DNA of 64,000 bases, taken from NCBI RefSeq assembly GCF_025716875.1, contig NZ_JAOVZB010000004.1, positions 124,001 to 188,000 of the forward strand, read 5' to 3'. Shown piece after piece: positions 29,005 to 38,354 of this stretch. A program made the translations under genes and the position numbers. The first letter of the stretch is position 1. The number at the start of each line of letters is the position of its first letter. This stretch comes from Marinomonas sargassi (GTDB lineage Bacteria > Pseudomonadota > Gammaproteobacteria > Pseudomonadales > Marinomonadaceae). The notes beneath the pieces were generated by a model that worked only from the letters and a program-made list of their open reading frames with translations, had not been told where the DNA came from and searched no databases.

Positions 29005-29125
29005 AACAACCCCATAGTTAAGAAAAACTTAACTAAAGCATATTTTTCTCGTTTGTGAAAGTAAGTGTATTGATCAATTATCCTACTAAACAAACACCAT
29101 AGAAAAGAGGCTAAAGGAGAAGATC

Positions 29126-29368
29126 ATGAACGTTCAATCATATAAAGAAGAAAAAGCGATAGATTCATATGTGGAAGCAGTGAATACATGCTGCCAAAGT
29201 ACATTAGATAAAGTGAACCAAAATAGACTAATTATGGTTCTCCAAAAGATCCATCACAATTGGAAAACAAGGCAAGCACTTCATTCACTAAGCTCATCTC
29301 AAATGGACGATACTGGTATTACAAGAGAAGACATCAAAGCTGAATTAAGTAAGCCCCTATGGAAGTAA
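29126..29368 (+). CDS. DUF1127 (YjiS-like) small protein
   Basis: 80 aa. The C-terminal ~45 residues carry the DUF1127 pattern: NWKTRQALHSLSSSQMDDTG, then ITREDIKAELSKPLWK, with a conserved Trp, an Arg, an acidic pair and a terminal aromatic/basic end. The family is poorly understood; some members affect RNA turnover or phosphate/carbon physiology. A good AAGGAG precedes the ATG. Terminated at 29390-29416. Confidence 0.82.
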   Translation: MNVQSYKEEKAIDSYVEAVNTCCQSTLDKVNQNRLIMVLQKIHHNWKTRQALHSLSSSQMDDTGITREDIKAELSKPLWK

Positions 29369-29389
29369 CCATTAAAGCTCAACAGGCCT

Positions 29390-29416
29390 AGGTGCTTGGG
29401 ACAATCAAGCACCTTT
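29390..29416 (+). terminator. Terminator after the DUF1127 gene
   Basis: AGGTGCTTG pairs with CAAGCACCT around a 7-nt loop, followed by TTTT. Confidence 0.8.
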
Positions 29417-29523
29417 TGGCTACACAATAGATTACAGCCACCTTGTTCCTTTTCCACTATAATCCATTTAGAAAATAACCTAATCCCTAGATTATTAGCG
29501 TGACACTTTTAAGGAATAAAACA

Positions 29524-30354
29524 GTGCAAGAAATTATCAACGACATAGACGTAAATCAGTATTTACCTGAAGCCATTTCGTGGGCAACCAATATCCTACT
29601 CGCTATCGTAATTTTACTGGTTGGCTTATGGGTTGCGAACAAAGTGCGCAACACCATCATCAAGATCAGCAAAAAACACGACAAGTTAGATGACACCCTA
29701 TTCCGCTTTCTAGGCAGCGTTGCTCGATATATAGTGATGGCGTTTGTTCTTATTGCTGTACTTAATCGTTTTGGTGTACAAACCGCTTCTATTGTTGCTC
29801 TACTAGGTGCGGCAAGTTTGGCTGTTGGCTTAGCATTACAGGGCGCTATGTCAAATTTAGCAGCAGGCGTTATGCTACTTATCTTCCGTCCATACAAAGC
29901 AGGTGATTTCATCGAGGCTGCAGGCAGATTTGGTAATGTGACTGAAATTGACCTGTTCACGACTATCTTACAAACCTTTGATAATCAGCAAATTATCGTG
30001 CCAAACAGCCAAATTTGGGGTGACCAAATCATTAACCACTCACACTATAAAGTGCGTGGTGTCGATATGCACTTCGGCATTGCATACGATGAGAATATTG
30101 ATGCGGCACGTAAAGTAATTATGGATGTCATCAACAACCACCCTCATATTCTTAAAGACCCTGCACCATTTGTTGAAGTGGAAACACTTAACGATAGCTC
30201 GGTGGATTTCCTAGTTCGTCCATTCTGTGAAGGCGAGCACTACTTCAGCATACTTTACTCTGTCCCTGAACAGATCAAGAAAGCATTGGATGAGAACAAT
30301 ATTGAAATCCCATTCCCTCATCGCAAAGTTATTGTGGTCAATGAAGATAAATAG
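29524..30354 (+). CDS. Small-conductance mechanosensitive channel (MscS family)
   Basis: 276 aa, close to E. coli MscS in length. Three transmembrane helices lie in the first ~110 residues; the pore helix TM3 has the Gly/Ala pattern SLAVGLALQGAMSNLAAGVMLL, followed by the FRPYKAGDFIEAAG beta domain and the alpha/beta C-terminal cage. It opens under membrane tension to release osmolytes. The GTG at 29524 follows AAGGA with 8-nt spacing and was preferred to an upstream GTG at 29500. Confidence 0.95.
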   Translation: MQEIINDIDVNQYLPEAISWATNILLAIVILLVGLWVANKVRNTIIKISKKHDKLDDTLFRFLGSVARYIVMAFVLIAVLNRFGVQTASIVALLGAASLAVGLALQGAMSNLAAGVMLLIFRPYKAGDFIEAAGRFGNVTEIDLFTTILQTFDNQQIIVPNSQIWGDQIINHSHYKVRGVDMHFGIAYDENIDAARKVIMDVINNHPHILKDPAPFVEVETLNDSSVDFLVRPFCEGEHYFSILYSVPEQIKKALDENNIEIPFPHRKVIVVNEDK

Positions 30355-30378
30355 TCTTAGATAAAAGACACTTGAGTT

Positions 30379-30412
30379 AGCGCATGCTGCAAACAGTATT
30401 TCGGCATGCGCT
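30379..30412 (+). terminator. Hairpin after the MscS gene
   Basis: AGCGCATGC and GCATGCGCT form a perfect 9-bp stem between the convergent MscS and ABC-permease genes. There is no long T-run, so termination is only likely. Confidence 0.5.
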
Positions 30413-30449
30413 CTCTTACTAACTATTTGAACTCAATCCTTTCCCAAAC

Positions 30450-31301
30450 CTAAGCTTTTTTCTGCATCGACATATTAATGATGGCAAGCACTGCAGAGCC
30501 TAACATCAACAATACAGAGATAGCGTTTAGCACGGGAGTACTGCCTTCCCTAAGGCGTTCATACATGGCCACCGTCAGTGGCGCATCAGAGCCCACCAGC
30601 ATAAAGGTGGTATTGAAGTTCTCAAACGACATTAAAAAGCTCACAATGGCCGCACCAATTAATGCTGGTTTCAGATAAGGCAAGGTTACAGTAAACACAG
30701 CCATTATCGGTGTTGCTCCTAGATTGAGCGCCGCCTCTTCTAATGACAGATCGAACTTTCGTAAACGGGCACTAATAATTAGAGTACAAATCGTGGTAAT
30801 AAAAGCAAATTGCCCGATCACAACTAGGGTTAAACCCGGTCTTAGGAACTCTAAATCAATAAACCAATAATCCTCGAAGTAATTAGCGACGCTACTGCTA
30901 AAAACCAAGATAGATACACCTAACAAAACACCGGGAATAACTAAGGGCAATAGCATCAATACATAAAGGAAAGACTTTCCAGGGAAGCTATAACGCTCGA
31001 ATAAAAAGGCATTCGTACAGGCAACCAGTGTCGCACATAAAGTGGTTACTATAGCGATGGCACTTGATAAAGCGATGCTTTCCAGCAACTCTGAGTCAAA
31101 GAAAATACCGATTTTTTCGCCTGTTTCGCTAAAAAACCAACTAAGCGTAAAACCTTCCCAAGGGAAAGAAGGAAACAAACTGTCGTTAAAAGCAAAGGCC
31201 GCCACCACAACTAATGGCGCAGCCAGAAACAAAAAGAACAACACCAAATAACTGTGGTAAATACGATAAAAGAAACTGGTTTGCTTAATAGATGGAATCA
31301 T
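30450..31301 (-). CDS. Polyamine-type ABC permease (PotC/PotI-like)
   Basis: 283 aa with six transmembrane helices and the coupling motif EEAALNLGATPIMAVFTVTLPYLKPAL (EAA loop). Fourth gene of an operon binding protein-ATPase-permease-permease. Substrate probably putrescine or spermidine, by context. Confidence 0.9.
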   Translation of the reverse strand: MIPSIKQTSFFYRIYHSYLVLFFLFLAAPLVVVAAFAFNDSLFPSFPWEGFTLSWFFSETGEKIGIFFDSELLESIALSSAIAIVTTLCATLVACTNAFLFERYSFPGKSFLYVLMLLPLVIPGVLLGVSILVFSSSVANYFEDYWFIDLEFLRPGLTLVVIGQFAFITTICTLIISARLRKFDLSLEEAALNLGATPIMAVFTVTLPYLKPALIGAAIVSFLMSFENFNTTFMLVGSDAPLTVAMYERLREGSTPVLNAISVLLMLGSAVLAIINMSMQKKA

Positions 31302-31304
31302 GAC

Positions 31305-32183
31305 TTAACCCATAGTTTTCGTGAAAGATTGGCCAGTCACTTTCAAACCTAGCCAGACAATGAGTGAAGACAAGAGCAGGAGTAAAATACCAAAGGCACT
31401 GCCCTGCTCCCAATTAAAACGGGTAATAAATTGGGTATAAATTTGCTCTGTGAACCAAAGGCTATCTTTACCACCAAGTAATACAGGCGTTAGGTAATTT
31501 CCTAGGGAAAGCATAAACACTATGATGCAACCAGACACGATACCCGGTGTAGCATGGGGAATAATAATCTCCCGCATGATATTCCAGTTATTGCCCCCCA
31601 AGTCATAGCCAGCCTCAATATAGCTGTCATCTAAGCTATCCAAAGTACTCACTAAGGGAACCACCATGAAAAGCATGGCGCTGTACACTAGTCCCAGCAT
31701 AATGGTGGCATCCGTATATAACAGCTCAACACCTGAGTCCGCTAAGCCCAACCATTGTAAGCCACTGCTAATCACGCCTGACTCTCTTAGCAGAATCATC
31801 CAACCAAAAGTACGCACCAATTCACTGACCCAGAAAGGGATCAAGCACATAGCGAATAGAATACCTTTCGATCGTCCTTTGATCATTTTGGCAATAAAGA
31901 AAGCCACAGGGAAAGCAATTACTAAAGTTAGCGCAGTCGCCAAAATCGACATGATCGCCGTACGCAAGAAGGTTCGCCAATACAGGGGCTCATTAAAGAA
32001 CTCGCCATAAAAACTTAGCGTTAGCCCACCTTCATCTGGATCGCTCAAAGAGAAGCTTAATAACTCAATATGAGGCAAGATAATCAGCAAAAGTAACCAC
32101 AAACACAAAGGTGCTAACAGCAACCACATGCCGAGTTTTATTCGAGAACGACTACCTGAGGCAGTAGAGCTAGAGACTAGCAT
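31305..32183 (-). CDS. Polyamine-type ABC permease (PotB/PotH-like)
   Basis: 292 aa with six transmembrane helices, LGMWLLLAPLCLWLLLLIILP at the N-terminus and the EAA loop EAGYDLGGNNWNIMREIIIPHATPG. It starts within the last 14 bp of the ATPase gene and ends 3 bp before the second permease, so translation is probably coupled. Confidence 0.9.
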   Translation of the reverse strand: MLVSSSTASGSRSRIKLGMWLLLAPLCLWLLLLIILPHIELLSFSLSDPDEGGLTLSFYGEFFNEPLYWRTFLRTAIMSILATALTLVIAFPVAFFIAKMIKGRSKGILFAMCLIPFWVSELVRTFGWMILLRESGVISSGLQWLGLADSGVELLYTDATIMLGLVYSAMLFMVVPLVSTLDSLDDSYIEAGYDLGGNNWNIMREIIIPHATPGIVSGCIIVFMLSLGNYLTPVLLGGKDSLWFTEQIYTQFITRFNWEQGSAFGILLLLLSSLIVWLGLKVTGQSFTKTMG

Positions 32184-33309
32184 TCATCTCCCCTTGCTTT
32201 TCACTAAAGCTCAAAGCCTGCTTTGCACTAAAGGATAAATACACAGCATCTCCTGCTTTTAGCCCCATAAAGTCAGCCGTTTGAGGCATAGCAGCGGTAA
32301 TACACCCTCCGCTTTGCTTATCAATTGCGATAATTTGTGATTTCGCACCATCAAACAGAATATTTTCCACTTGGCATTCAAGCTGATTCTCTAAACAGTT
32401 ATCCATTGCAGATAAACTTACGGTAATGGCTTCTGGGCGTACAAACACATCGACATTAGAAGAAACAGGAATATCTGACGATTGACTCACACAGTCTAGG
32501 GTCAGCCCATCATTTGTCGTGACTTGATACTGAGTTTGATGGTCTTCTTGGTTAACAGAAGACTTCACCACACCAGACCAACGATTCGTATCCCCCACAA
32601 AACTGGCGACAAATGCAGTTTTTGGCTGGTAGTACAATTCATGGGGCGTGCCAACTTGCTCAAACTTACCTTGGTTCATCACGGCTATCTGGTCACTCAT
32701 TACTAAGGCTTCAGATTGGTCATGGGTGATATAAACAAAGGTGGTACCAAACTCTTTTTGCAACTGCTTAAGCTCAATTTTCATCTGCTCACGTAGTTTA
32801 AGATCCAAAGCCCCTAGAGGCTCATCTAACAGCAACAAGGTTGGATTCAGAACAAGACACCTTGCCAGAGCTATGCGCTGGCGTTGACCACCAGAAAGCT
32901 GGTCAACTCGTTTTTTACCACTATCAGGCAAACCTACACGCTTCAATACTGCAGCGACTCGCTCAGCAATCTCTGCTTTCGCAACACCCTGTCGTCTTAG
33001 ACCATAACCAATATTTTGCTCAATATTCATGGTTGGGAATAAGGCTAAATGCTGAAACACCATATTGATAGGACGTTTATTAGGTGGTACGTCTAATACA
33101 GATTTGTTCTTAATTAGAATATCGCCACTAGTCGGCGATTCGAAGCCTGCTAGCATGCGTAAAAGCGTTGTTTTCCCGCAGCCTGACGGCCCAAGAATAG
33201 AAAAAAACGAGCCTTGTGGAATGGTAAAAGAAACATTATCTACCGCAGTAAATTCAGAAAAATGTTTACAGATATTCTCACAGGCTAAATCGATAGCATC
33301 GGTTTGCAT
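32170..33309 (-). CDS. Polyamine-type ABC ATPase (PotA/PotG-like)
   Basis: 379 aa. Walker A is GPSGCGKTT, signature LSGGQRQRIALAR, Walker B LLLLDEPLGALD and H-loop YITHDQSEAL. The C-terminal ~120 residues form a TOBE/OB regulatory domain. This is typical of the spermidine/putrescine group. Confidence 0.93.
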   Translation of the reverse strand: MQTDAIDLACENICKHFSEFTAVDNVSFTIPQGSFFSILGPSGCGKTTLLRMLAGFESPTSGDILIKNKSVLDVPPNKRPINMVFQHLALFPTMNIEQNIGYGLRRQGVAKAEIAERVAAVLKRVGLPDSGKKRVDQLSGGQRQRIALARCLVLNPTLLLLDEPLGALDLKLREQMKIELKQLQKEFGTTFVYITHDQSEALVMSDQIAVMNQGKFEQVGTPHELYYQPKTAFVASFVGDTNRWSGVVKSSVNQEDHQTQYQVTTNDGLTLDCVSQSSDIPVSSNVDVFVRPEAITVSLSAMDNCLENQLECQVENILFDGAKSQIIAIDKQSGGCITAAMPQTADFMGLKAGDAVYLSFSAKQALSFSEKQGEMNASL

Positions 33310-33344
33310 AACAATGTCTTATTAAAAGGCTTTTATAAAAAAAT

Positions 33345-33377
33345 CGCGCTCACGAATGTGAGCGCGAATATGGTAGA
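33345..33377 (-). terminator. Intercistronic hairpin between binding protein and ATPase
   Basis: CGCGCTCAC and GTGAGCGCG make a perfect 9-bp stem with a 4-nt loop; on the minus strand it is followed by ATTTTTTT. It lies 22 bp after the binding-protein stop. It would terminate most transcripts after the binding-protein gene and let fewer reach the membrane components. Confidence 0.75.
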
Positions 33378-33387
33378 GAAAGAGAGA

Positions 33388-34446
33388 TTAGTAAGCTTTA
33401 ACGCGATCTAAAATCTTACCTTCAATTTTTTCCAAACCTGCTGGAACCGGTGGGTACCACTTAATGTTGTCGATGTCTGCTGGTGAGAAGCTGGCTTGAT
33501 ATTGTGCTTTTAGCTTAGCATCTACATACGCATCAGAACCTTTAGAAGCTGTAAAGTTACCAGCAGATTCTGTAATCATGGCAGCAATGTTTGGCTGCAT
33601 TACAAAGTTAATCCACTTGTAAGCTGCTTCTTCGTTTTTCGTTTTACGAGGAAGAACGAAAGTATCGATCCAACCTAGAGCGCCAGATTTCGGTGCCACG
33701 AAGTTAATGTCAGCGTTGTCTTTGTTCAGTTTCCAACCACCAGCATCCCATGCCATTGCCGCTGTTGTTTCACCTGAGCGCATTAGGTTAAGCATGGCAT
33801 CGCCACCGCTCCAGTAAGCTTTCACGTTAGCTTTACAGTCTGTTAACTTCTGACCGACTTTTTCCATGATTTGCTGGTACTTATCTTTGTCAGCATAAGC
33901 CGCAAAAGGGTCTTCACCCATTGCGAAAGCGAAGCCGATCAAAGTTGGGCGTTTTAAACGGTAGGTTACTTTACCTGCATAAGCTGGCTTACATAGGTCT
34001 GTGTAATCTTGAATATCCGCAGCATCTGCTTTATTCACAATCAAGCCACTTGAACCCCAAACGTGAGGAACAGCGTAAACATCACCACCTAAAGTAGACT
34101 GATCTTTCGTAGCTGCCAACATAGATTGGATGAATTGAGAGCTATCAATCTTGCTTAAATCTAGAGGCTTATAGATGTTGTGAGCTTTTTGAGCGCTAGT
34201 AATTCGGTCTTGGCTAGGTTGAGCCAAGTCAAAACCTGCGCCACGAGTCGCTTTTAACTTAGAGATCATCTCTTCGTTATTCGACTTAGTGACTTTTACT
34301 TTAATACCAGTTTCTTGTTCAAATAAATCCACCACTTCTTGAGGAGCATAACCACCCCAAGTCAATAGGCGTAATTCTTCAGCAGCTTGTGCTGACACAG
34401 AGAGAGATAGAGCAATCGCAGCAGATAGAACGGTTAATTTTTTCAT
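33388..34446 (-). CDS. Periplasmic polyamine-binding protein (PotD/PotF-like)
   Basis: 352 aa with signal peptide MKKLTVLSAAIALSLSVSAQA. The mature protein opens with LRLLTWGGYAPQEVVDLFEQ, the classical start of the spermidine/putrescine-binding group (extracellular SBP type 1), and has conserved VPHVWGSSGLIVN and WDAGGWKLN regions. First gene of the operon; polyamine specificity is inferred from family resemblance. Confidence 0.9.
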   Translation of the reverse strand: MKKLTVLSAAIALSLSVSAQAAEELRLLTWGGYAPQEVVDLFEQETGIKVKVTKSNNEEMISKLKATRGAGFDLAQPSQDRITSAQKAHNIYKPLDLSKIDSSQFIQSMLAATKDQSTLGGDVYAVPHVWGSSGLIVNKADAADIQDYTDLCKPAYAGKVTYRLKRPTLIGFAFAMGEDPFAAYADKDKYQQIMEKVGQKLTDCKANVKAYWSGGDAMLNLMRSGETTAAMAWDAGGWKLNKDNADINFVAPKSGALGWIDTFVLPRKTKNEEAAYKWINFVMQPNIAAMITESAGNFTASKGSDAYVDAKLKAQYQASFSPADIDNIKWYPPVPAGLEKIEGKILDRVKAY

Positions 34447-34837
34447 CTTGGCCTCTAGTTAAATAAAGCAATGTTTAATTTGGACTAAGGTCGAGATTAG
34501 CAAGGAGTTAAGACACTTTTGTGACAACCACCTGAGTCCATTCGAATTAAAACCCGTTAATAAAAGTGCTCATCGCTCCTTCACAAGGCACCTAACAAAA
34601 CAAAGCTATTTTTATGCCAATAACAAAGTTAGTATAAAAAATAGTCATTCCTATTATCATATTTAAATTATTTCCTCTTACCTTAGAGGAACTTAATGAA
34701 ATCTAGCTTTTTAAAATTAGCCGTCCAAAAATAAAAGCTTGTATAAATGGGAAGCTATACTCCTCTTTGTTTTCACATTGTGGGCTAAGTTTTCTACTTA
34801 GGGCGCACTAAAATAGGGATAATTAGAGAGGAACACC
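34447..34837. other. Intergenic region with divergent promoters
   Basis: 391 AT-rich bp between the divergent polyamine-binding-protein gene and the secreted trefoil-like gene. It must contain both promoters, but I see no unambiguous -35/-10 pair, RNA gene or ORF. Confidence 0.4.
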
Positions 34838-35395
34838 ATGAAAAACTTAACACTTAAACTTTCCGTTTTATCTGTATTTGCACTTCCTTTTGGAAACGCA
34901 TTAGCAACAGCACCAAACGTACCAACGGAAGCACCTTATATTGTGCTGAGCAAGAACTTAGATGAACCTAATGGCTATGGTTTTTGTATCGACACTTATG
35001 GCCGAGGCCAATCCGAACTTATGCAGACCCACACCTGCAAGCCCAAAAGGCCTGAAGGTACTCCCAGAAATGACTCTTCTCACGATGTGCGCTTTGAATA
35101 TAAGGCCGCAACACAGCAAATAAGCTCTTATGCGTTTGAAGGGCAATGTATGCAAGTATTGAGAGCGACAGGCAAGACCTCATTCGCCTTACTGGAATGC
35201 AGCGACCACCCCCACCAAAAATTTGTCTATCAAGAATCCGATAGAACATTACGATTAGATAAAGACCCTAGCCAATGTGTTGTAGTAGAGTCAAATACAG
35301 AAAAAGCTGGCCCTTGGGTTAAGCGCCAGTTAGCACTACTTGAGTGCGGAAAAGTGGATGCTGACCTTAAGCAATGGACTGTAGTTGCTGGTTAA
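34838..35395 (+). CDS. Secreted Cys-rich beta-trefoil-like protein, copy 1
   Basis: 185 aa with signal peptide ending near residue 24 (…NALA). The mature part has three repeats with paired cysteines: NGYGFCIDTYG…MQTHTC, QCMQVLR…LLECS, and QCVVVES…LLECG, each ending in a QxW/QxF-like motif (HQKFVY, KQWTV). This is the pattern of ricin-type beta-trefoil (carbohydrate-binding-like) domains, here without a catalytic partner. A paralogue of similar size lies at 61258-61809. The ATG follows AGAGAGGA. Function unknown; ligand binding at the surface or in the periplasm is the natural guess. Confidence 0.65.
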   Translation: MKNLTLKLSVLSVFALPFGNALATAPNVPTEAPYIVLSKNLDEPNGYGFCIDTYGRGQSELMQTHTCKPKRPEGTPRNDSSHDVRFEYKAATQQISSYAFEGQCMQVLRATGKTSFALLECSDHPHQKFVYQESDRTLRLDKDPSQCVVVESNTEKAGPWVKRQLALLECGKVDADLKQWTVVAG

Positions 35396-35429
35396 TTTCG
35401 AGCACGAATAAAGTCTAATACGACTCTGT

Positions 35430-35463
35430 AGTGAGCTGCTAAAAGTGTTTGTAGCAGCTCACT
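35430..35463 (+). terminator. Hairpin after trefoil-like gene
   Basis: AGTGAGCTGCTA and TAGCAGCTCACT form a perfect 12-bp stem with a 10-nt loop; the T-run is poor. Confidence 0.5.
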
Positions 35464-35547
35464 TCTCCAATATTGAACGTTTTCATTTATCTATCGCTTT
35501 TATCTCACCATTATTCAACTATAGGCACCTAATTGAGATAGAAGATC

Positions 35548-36213
35548 TTAATTAGAAACGTCAGTTGAATCACTACGAGACTGCGTTAACGAGCTATGAC
35601 GAGAAGCTTTGATGAGAAGTAAGTTAGGAATCTTATCGTGTAAGCCTTGCTTTTTATTGGTCCAACCGACCATAAAAAAGCCAATAAATAGAATAAGACC
35701 TGATATTACTTTTAATACATTACGGGCAAGGCATTGAAAAAAATCTGGCTTACCTCCATCTGGAGTCACCACTTTAATGCCCATTATTTTTTTCCCTACA
35801 CTCGCCTGCCAAATCGAAGCCTCAAGCAGAATCCAATATATAAAAATTACGTAAAACTCAATATCACTTGACGATGTTTTCTTGATGCTTAGTTCCGTTT
35901 TCGGGTCAATGAGACTTCTCTTGGTTGACACTTTCCCTTTATCATTTTCCTCTTTTTTCACTTTATAATAGTTTGTCCATAAATCTAAGACCTCAACTTT
36001 TTCAATAGATGCTTGGTCTTCAGTATTCTCAGAAACAACAGTAGTCGTAGTAAAAAGACCAAATGGAACTTTAACTAATATTAAGTTAGGTGCAATGAAA
36101 CCAATAAACAATGCAAAAGGAAAAACGATGATTGAGACAACAGCCATATCGATAAATAAAGCTACCAGTCGTCTCCAAAAACCTGCGAAATCAGATCTAT
36201 TAAATGTAACCAT
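35548..36213 (-). CDS. RDD-family membrane protein
   Basis: 221 aa. The first helix has the RDD signature FWRRLVALFIDMAVVS, and the last third has the typical WQASVGKKIMGIKVV and ARNVLKVISGLILFIGF segments; a charged loop of about 70 residues lies between helices 1-2 and the rest. RDD proteins are small multi-span proteins, some linked to ion exchange. A GNAT gene precedes it by 26 bp. Confidence 0.85.
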   Translation of the reverse strand: MVTFNRSDFAGFWRRLVALFIDMAVVSIIVFPFALFIGFIAPNLILVKVPFGLFTTTTVVSENTEDQASIEKVEVLDLWTNYYKVKKEENDKGKVSTKRSLIDPKTELSIKKTSSSDIEFYVIFIYWILLEASIWQASVGKKIMGIKVVTPDGGKPDFFQCLARNVLKVISGLILFIGFFMVGWTNKKQGLHDKIPNLLLIKASRHSSLTQSRSDSTDVSN

Positions 36214-36239
36214 TCTCTCCCCTTATGAACAACACTCGA

Positions 36240-36671
36240 TTAAGCGTTTTCCTCACTGCCATTAATATAAGAATACGTTTCGATATCATCTCGTTTTAGC
36301 CAGCCCTGTTTAATCCAAAAAGCTTTTGCCTGTACGTTATCTGCCAACACATGAATATGAGATTTAGAAATACCCACACCTTTGAGTGAAGCCAAGGCAT
36401 GATCTACTAACGTTTTAGCAACGCCTTGGTTTCGGTAAGCTGGTAGTACTGACAAGTGCTGAATATAGCCTCGTTTTCCATCATGCCCTGACATTATGGT
36501 GCCAACAATACAATTATCGCTCACTGCCACAAAACTCAAATCTGGATTACGCTCTAAGTAAGTATGAATGCCCTCTTTAGAGTCTGCATCTCGAAGCTTT
36601 AAACCCTCAGACTCAGCCCATACAGACATCACTTCCTCGTAATCATTAATCGTCATTTCCCTGTAATTCAT
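36240..36671 (-). CDS. GNAT-family N-acetyltransferase
   Basis: 143 aa with the GNAT fold: motif A HLSVLPAYRNQGVAKTLVDHAL gives the acetyl-CoA pyrophosphate loop (Q/RxxGxA), and motif B is VQAKAFWIKQGW. It resembles YpeA-type acetyltransferases (GHDGKRGYIQ). Substrate unknown. It shares local architecture with the GNAT at 39574-39975. Confidence 0.85.
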   Translation of the reverse strand: MNYREMTINDYEEVMSVWAESEGLKLRDADSKEGIHTYLERNPDLSFVAVSDNCIVGTIMSGHDGKRGYIQHLSVLPAYRNQGVAKTLVDHALASLKGVGISKSHIHVLADNVQAKAFWIKQGWLKRDDIETYSYINGSEENA

Positions 36672-36738
36672 ACTCTTTGAATGCCTTTAATTTCTAGTTA
36701 ATCTCACTAATAAAAAGCAATTACTTCTCAAATCACCA

Positions 36739-37569
36739 TCACTCTGCATGGTATTGCTGTAGCCACTCTTTAGGGGACAAATTTGTCTTTTTACGGAACA
36801 CTCGTGCTAAAACAGAGCCGTGTTCATAGCCAACTTGGTTGGCCACGAAACTCACAGGTTTCCCTTCTATTAATAGCTTTTGAGCCATGGATACACGCAA
36901 ATCGGTCAAAAAATCATTGGGGGTTTGACCTAACGTCTCTCGGAATAAGTCTGCAAACTTTGAACGCGACATGGCTGCACTCTCAGCCATAGAATCCAGT
37001 GTCCACGGTTTCTCTGGTGACGCTTGTAATTGAGTGATGATAGAAGCCAGCAATGGATGACTTAATCCTGCAAGCAAGCTTTGCTCTGTGAGGCCGGCTT
37101 CAGAAAGGTTACGCAGCATCTTGATTAACAAAATATCGCATAACTTCCCCATAATGCTTTTCTGGCCAAGCCCTGATTTTTCAGCTTCATAGAATAGCCA
37201 AGCAACAGTTTCTATCATGGACTCTTCCTCTAAACTTAGAGAAATTAAATTCGGTAAACTAGCAATCAGTCTCTGCTCTTCAAGTGCCTTAAAATGTACT
37301 GTCGCACATACTAACTTCACCTCTTCTGTCTCAGCACTAATAATCTGATGACTAGTATCAGAAGGCAAAAGAATAATAGTAGGACGGTCAAATAGCTTTT
37401 TATGACCTGAATCCGTCAGAACAGTTAGTACTCCGGAGTGAAGGTAATGCAAGTGCCCGACATGCTTTTTCCCTGTTGTCTGAAGCGACTTCTCACCACA
37501 AAAGCTACCATTGAATATCACCTCAGATTGAATAGAGAAGTTATCAATAATGTCTTGTAACTGGTTCAT
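36739..37569 (-). CDS. AraC-family regulator with cupin sensor
   Basis: 276 aa. The N-terminal ~120 residues form a cupin (AraC_binding_6-like), with HVGHLHYLHSGVLTVL as the barrel segment. The C-terminal ~100 have the two HTH motifs, LDSMAESAAMSRSKFADLFRE and FVANQVGYEHGSVLARVFRKK. Start taken at the ATG at 37569. Divergent from the YHS-domain gene, so regulation of it is possible. Confidence 0.88.
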   Translation of the reverse strand: MNQLQDIIDNFSIQSEVIFNGSFCGEKSLQTTGKKHVGHLHYLHSGVLTVLTDSGHKKLFDRPTIILLPSDTSHQIISAETEEVKLVCATVHFKALEEQRLIASLPNLISLSLEEESMIETVAWLFYEAEKSGLGQKSIMGKLCDILLIKMLRNLSEAGLTEQSLLAGLSHPLLASIITQLQASPEKPWTLDSMAESAAMSRSKFADLFRETLGQTPNDFLTDLRVSMAQKLLIEGKPVSFVANQVGYEHGSVLARVFRKKTNLSPKEWLQQYHAE

Positions 37570-37775
37570 AAATATCACTTAACTTATATATTTGGACGAT
37601 ATGTTTCATTTTATGGACGGTTCGATGCTTCACGACGAGCGAAGCTTTATATACTGGCCTCACTGCTTAGGAAAACAGTTTGCTTCTGCTTAAAAGAGCC
37701 ACTCACACCTAAACTGAACCAAGGTTTAATCATGCTAGCATGAAACCAAACTCAATAATGAGAAGGAAAGGTATT

Positions 37776-38255
37776 ATGAACTTTTACAACCTGATTAAAA
37801 GCGTTACTGCGGCCATCGTAATCTTTGCGAGCGCAAGTGTTTTAGCGGCTGATGTCGATATTAACGCTAACTCGAAAAACGTTGCCATTAAAGGCTACGA
37901 TACAGTGGCCTACTTCACCATGGAAAAGCCAGTAAAAGGTAGCAAGGAATTTACAGCGACTTACAAAGGCGCAACCTATTACTTTGCTTCTGCTGAAAAC
38001 CGTGATTTGTTTAACGCAGATAAAACAAAATATTTACCACAGTACGGTGGATTCTGTGCCATGGGTGTAGCGTTCGGCCAAAAGGTTAACATTGACCCTA
38101 AAGCGTGGAAAATTGTTGATGGCAAACTTTACCTAAACAACAGTAAATCCGTACAAAAAAGATGGTTAAAAGACGTTCCGGGTAACATTCAAACAGCGGA
38201 ACAAAAATGGCCGACGATTCAGCATTTAACAGCAAAAGAAGCAAGAGCCCTTTAA
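37776..38255 (+). CDS. Exported YHS-domain protein
   Basis: 159 aa with signal peptide (…ASASVLAA/DVD). The YHS region at about 35-95 has IKGYDTVAYF, YYFASAENRDLF and YLPQYGGFCAMG, matching periplasmic YHS proteins suspected to bind metal. An in-frame ATG 36 bp upstream is ignored because the ATG at 37776 follows AAGGAAAGG and directly begins the signal peptide. Confidence 0.88.
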   Translation: MNFYNLIKSVTAAIVIFASASVLAADVDINANSKNVAIKGYDTVAYFTMEKPVKGSKEFTATYKGATYYFASAENRDLFNADKTKYLPQYGGFCAMGVAFGQKVNIDPKAWKIVDGKLYLNNSKSVQKRWLKDVPGNIQTAEQKWPTIQHLTAKEARAL

Positions 38256-38264
38256 TTAAGCATT

Positions 38265-38303
38265 AAAAAAGCCAGCATCTCGTAAGAAGTGCTGGCTTTT
38301 TTT
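38265..38303. terminator. Terminator after YHS gene
   Basis: AAAAAAGCCAGCA pairs with TGCTGGCTTTTTTT across a 14-nt loop. Usable in both directions between the convergent YHS and GNAT genes. Confidence 0.88.
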
Positions 38304-38354
38304 ATAGACTCTATTTTTAGTAACCTAGTTAATCGTTTACTGACTATTTTTTTA

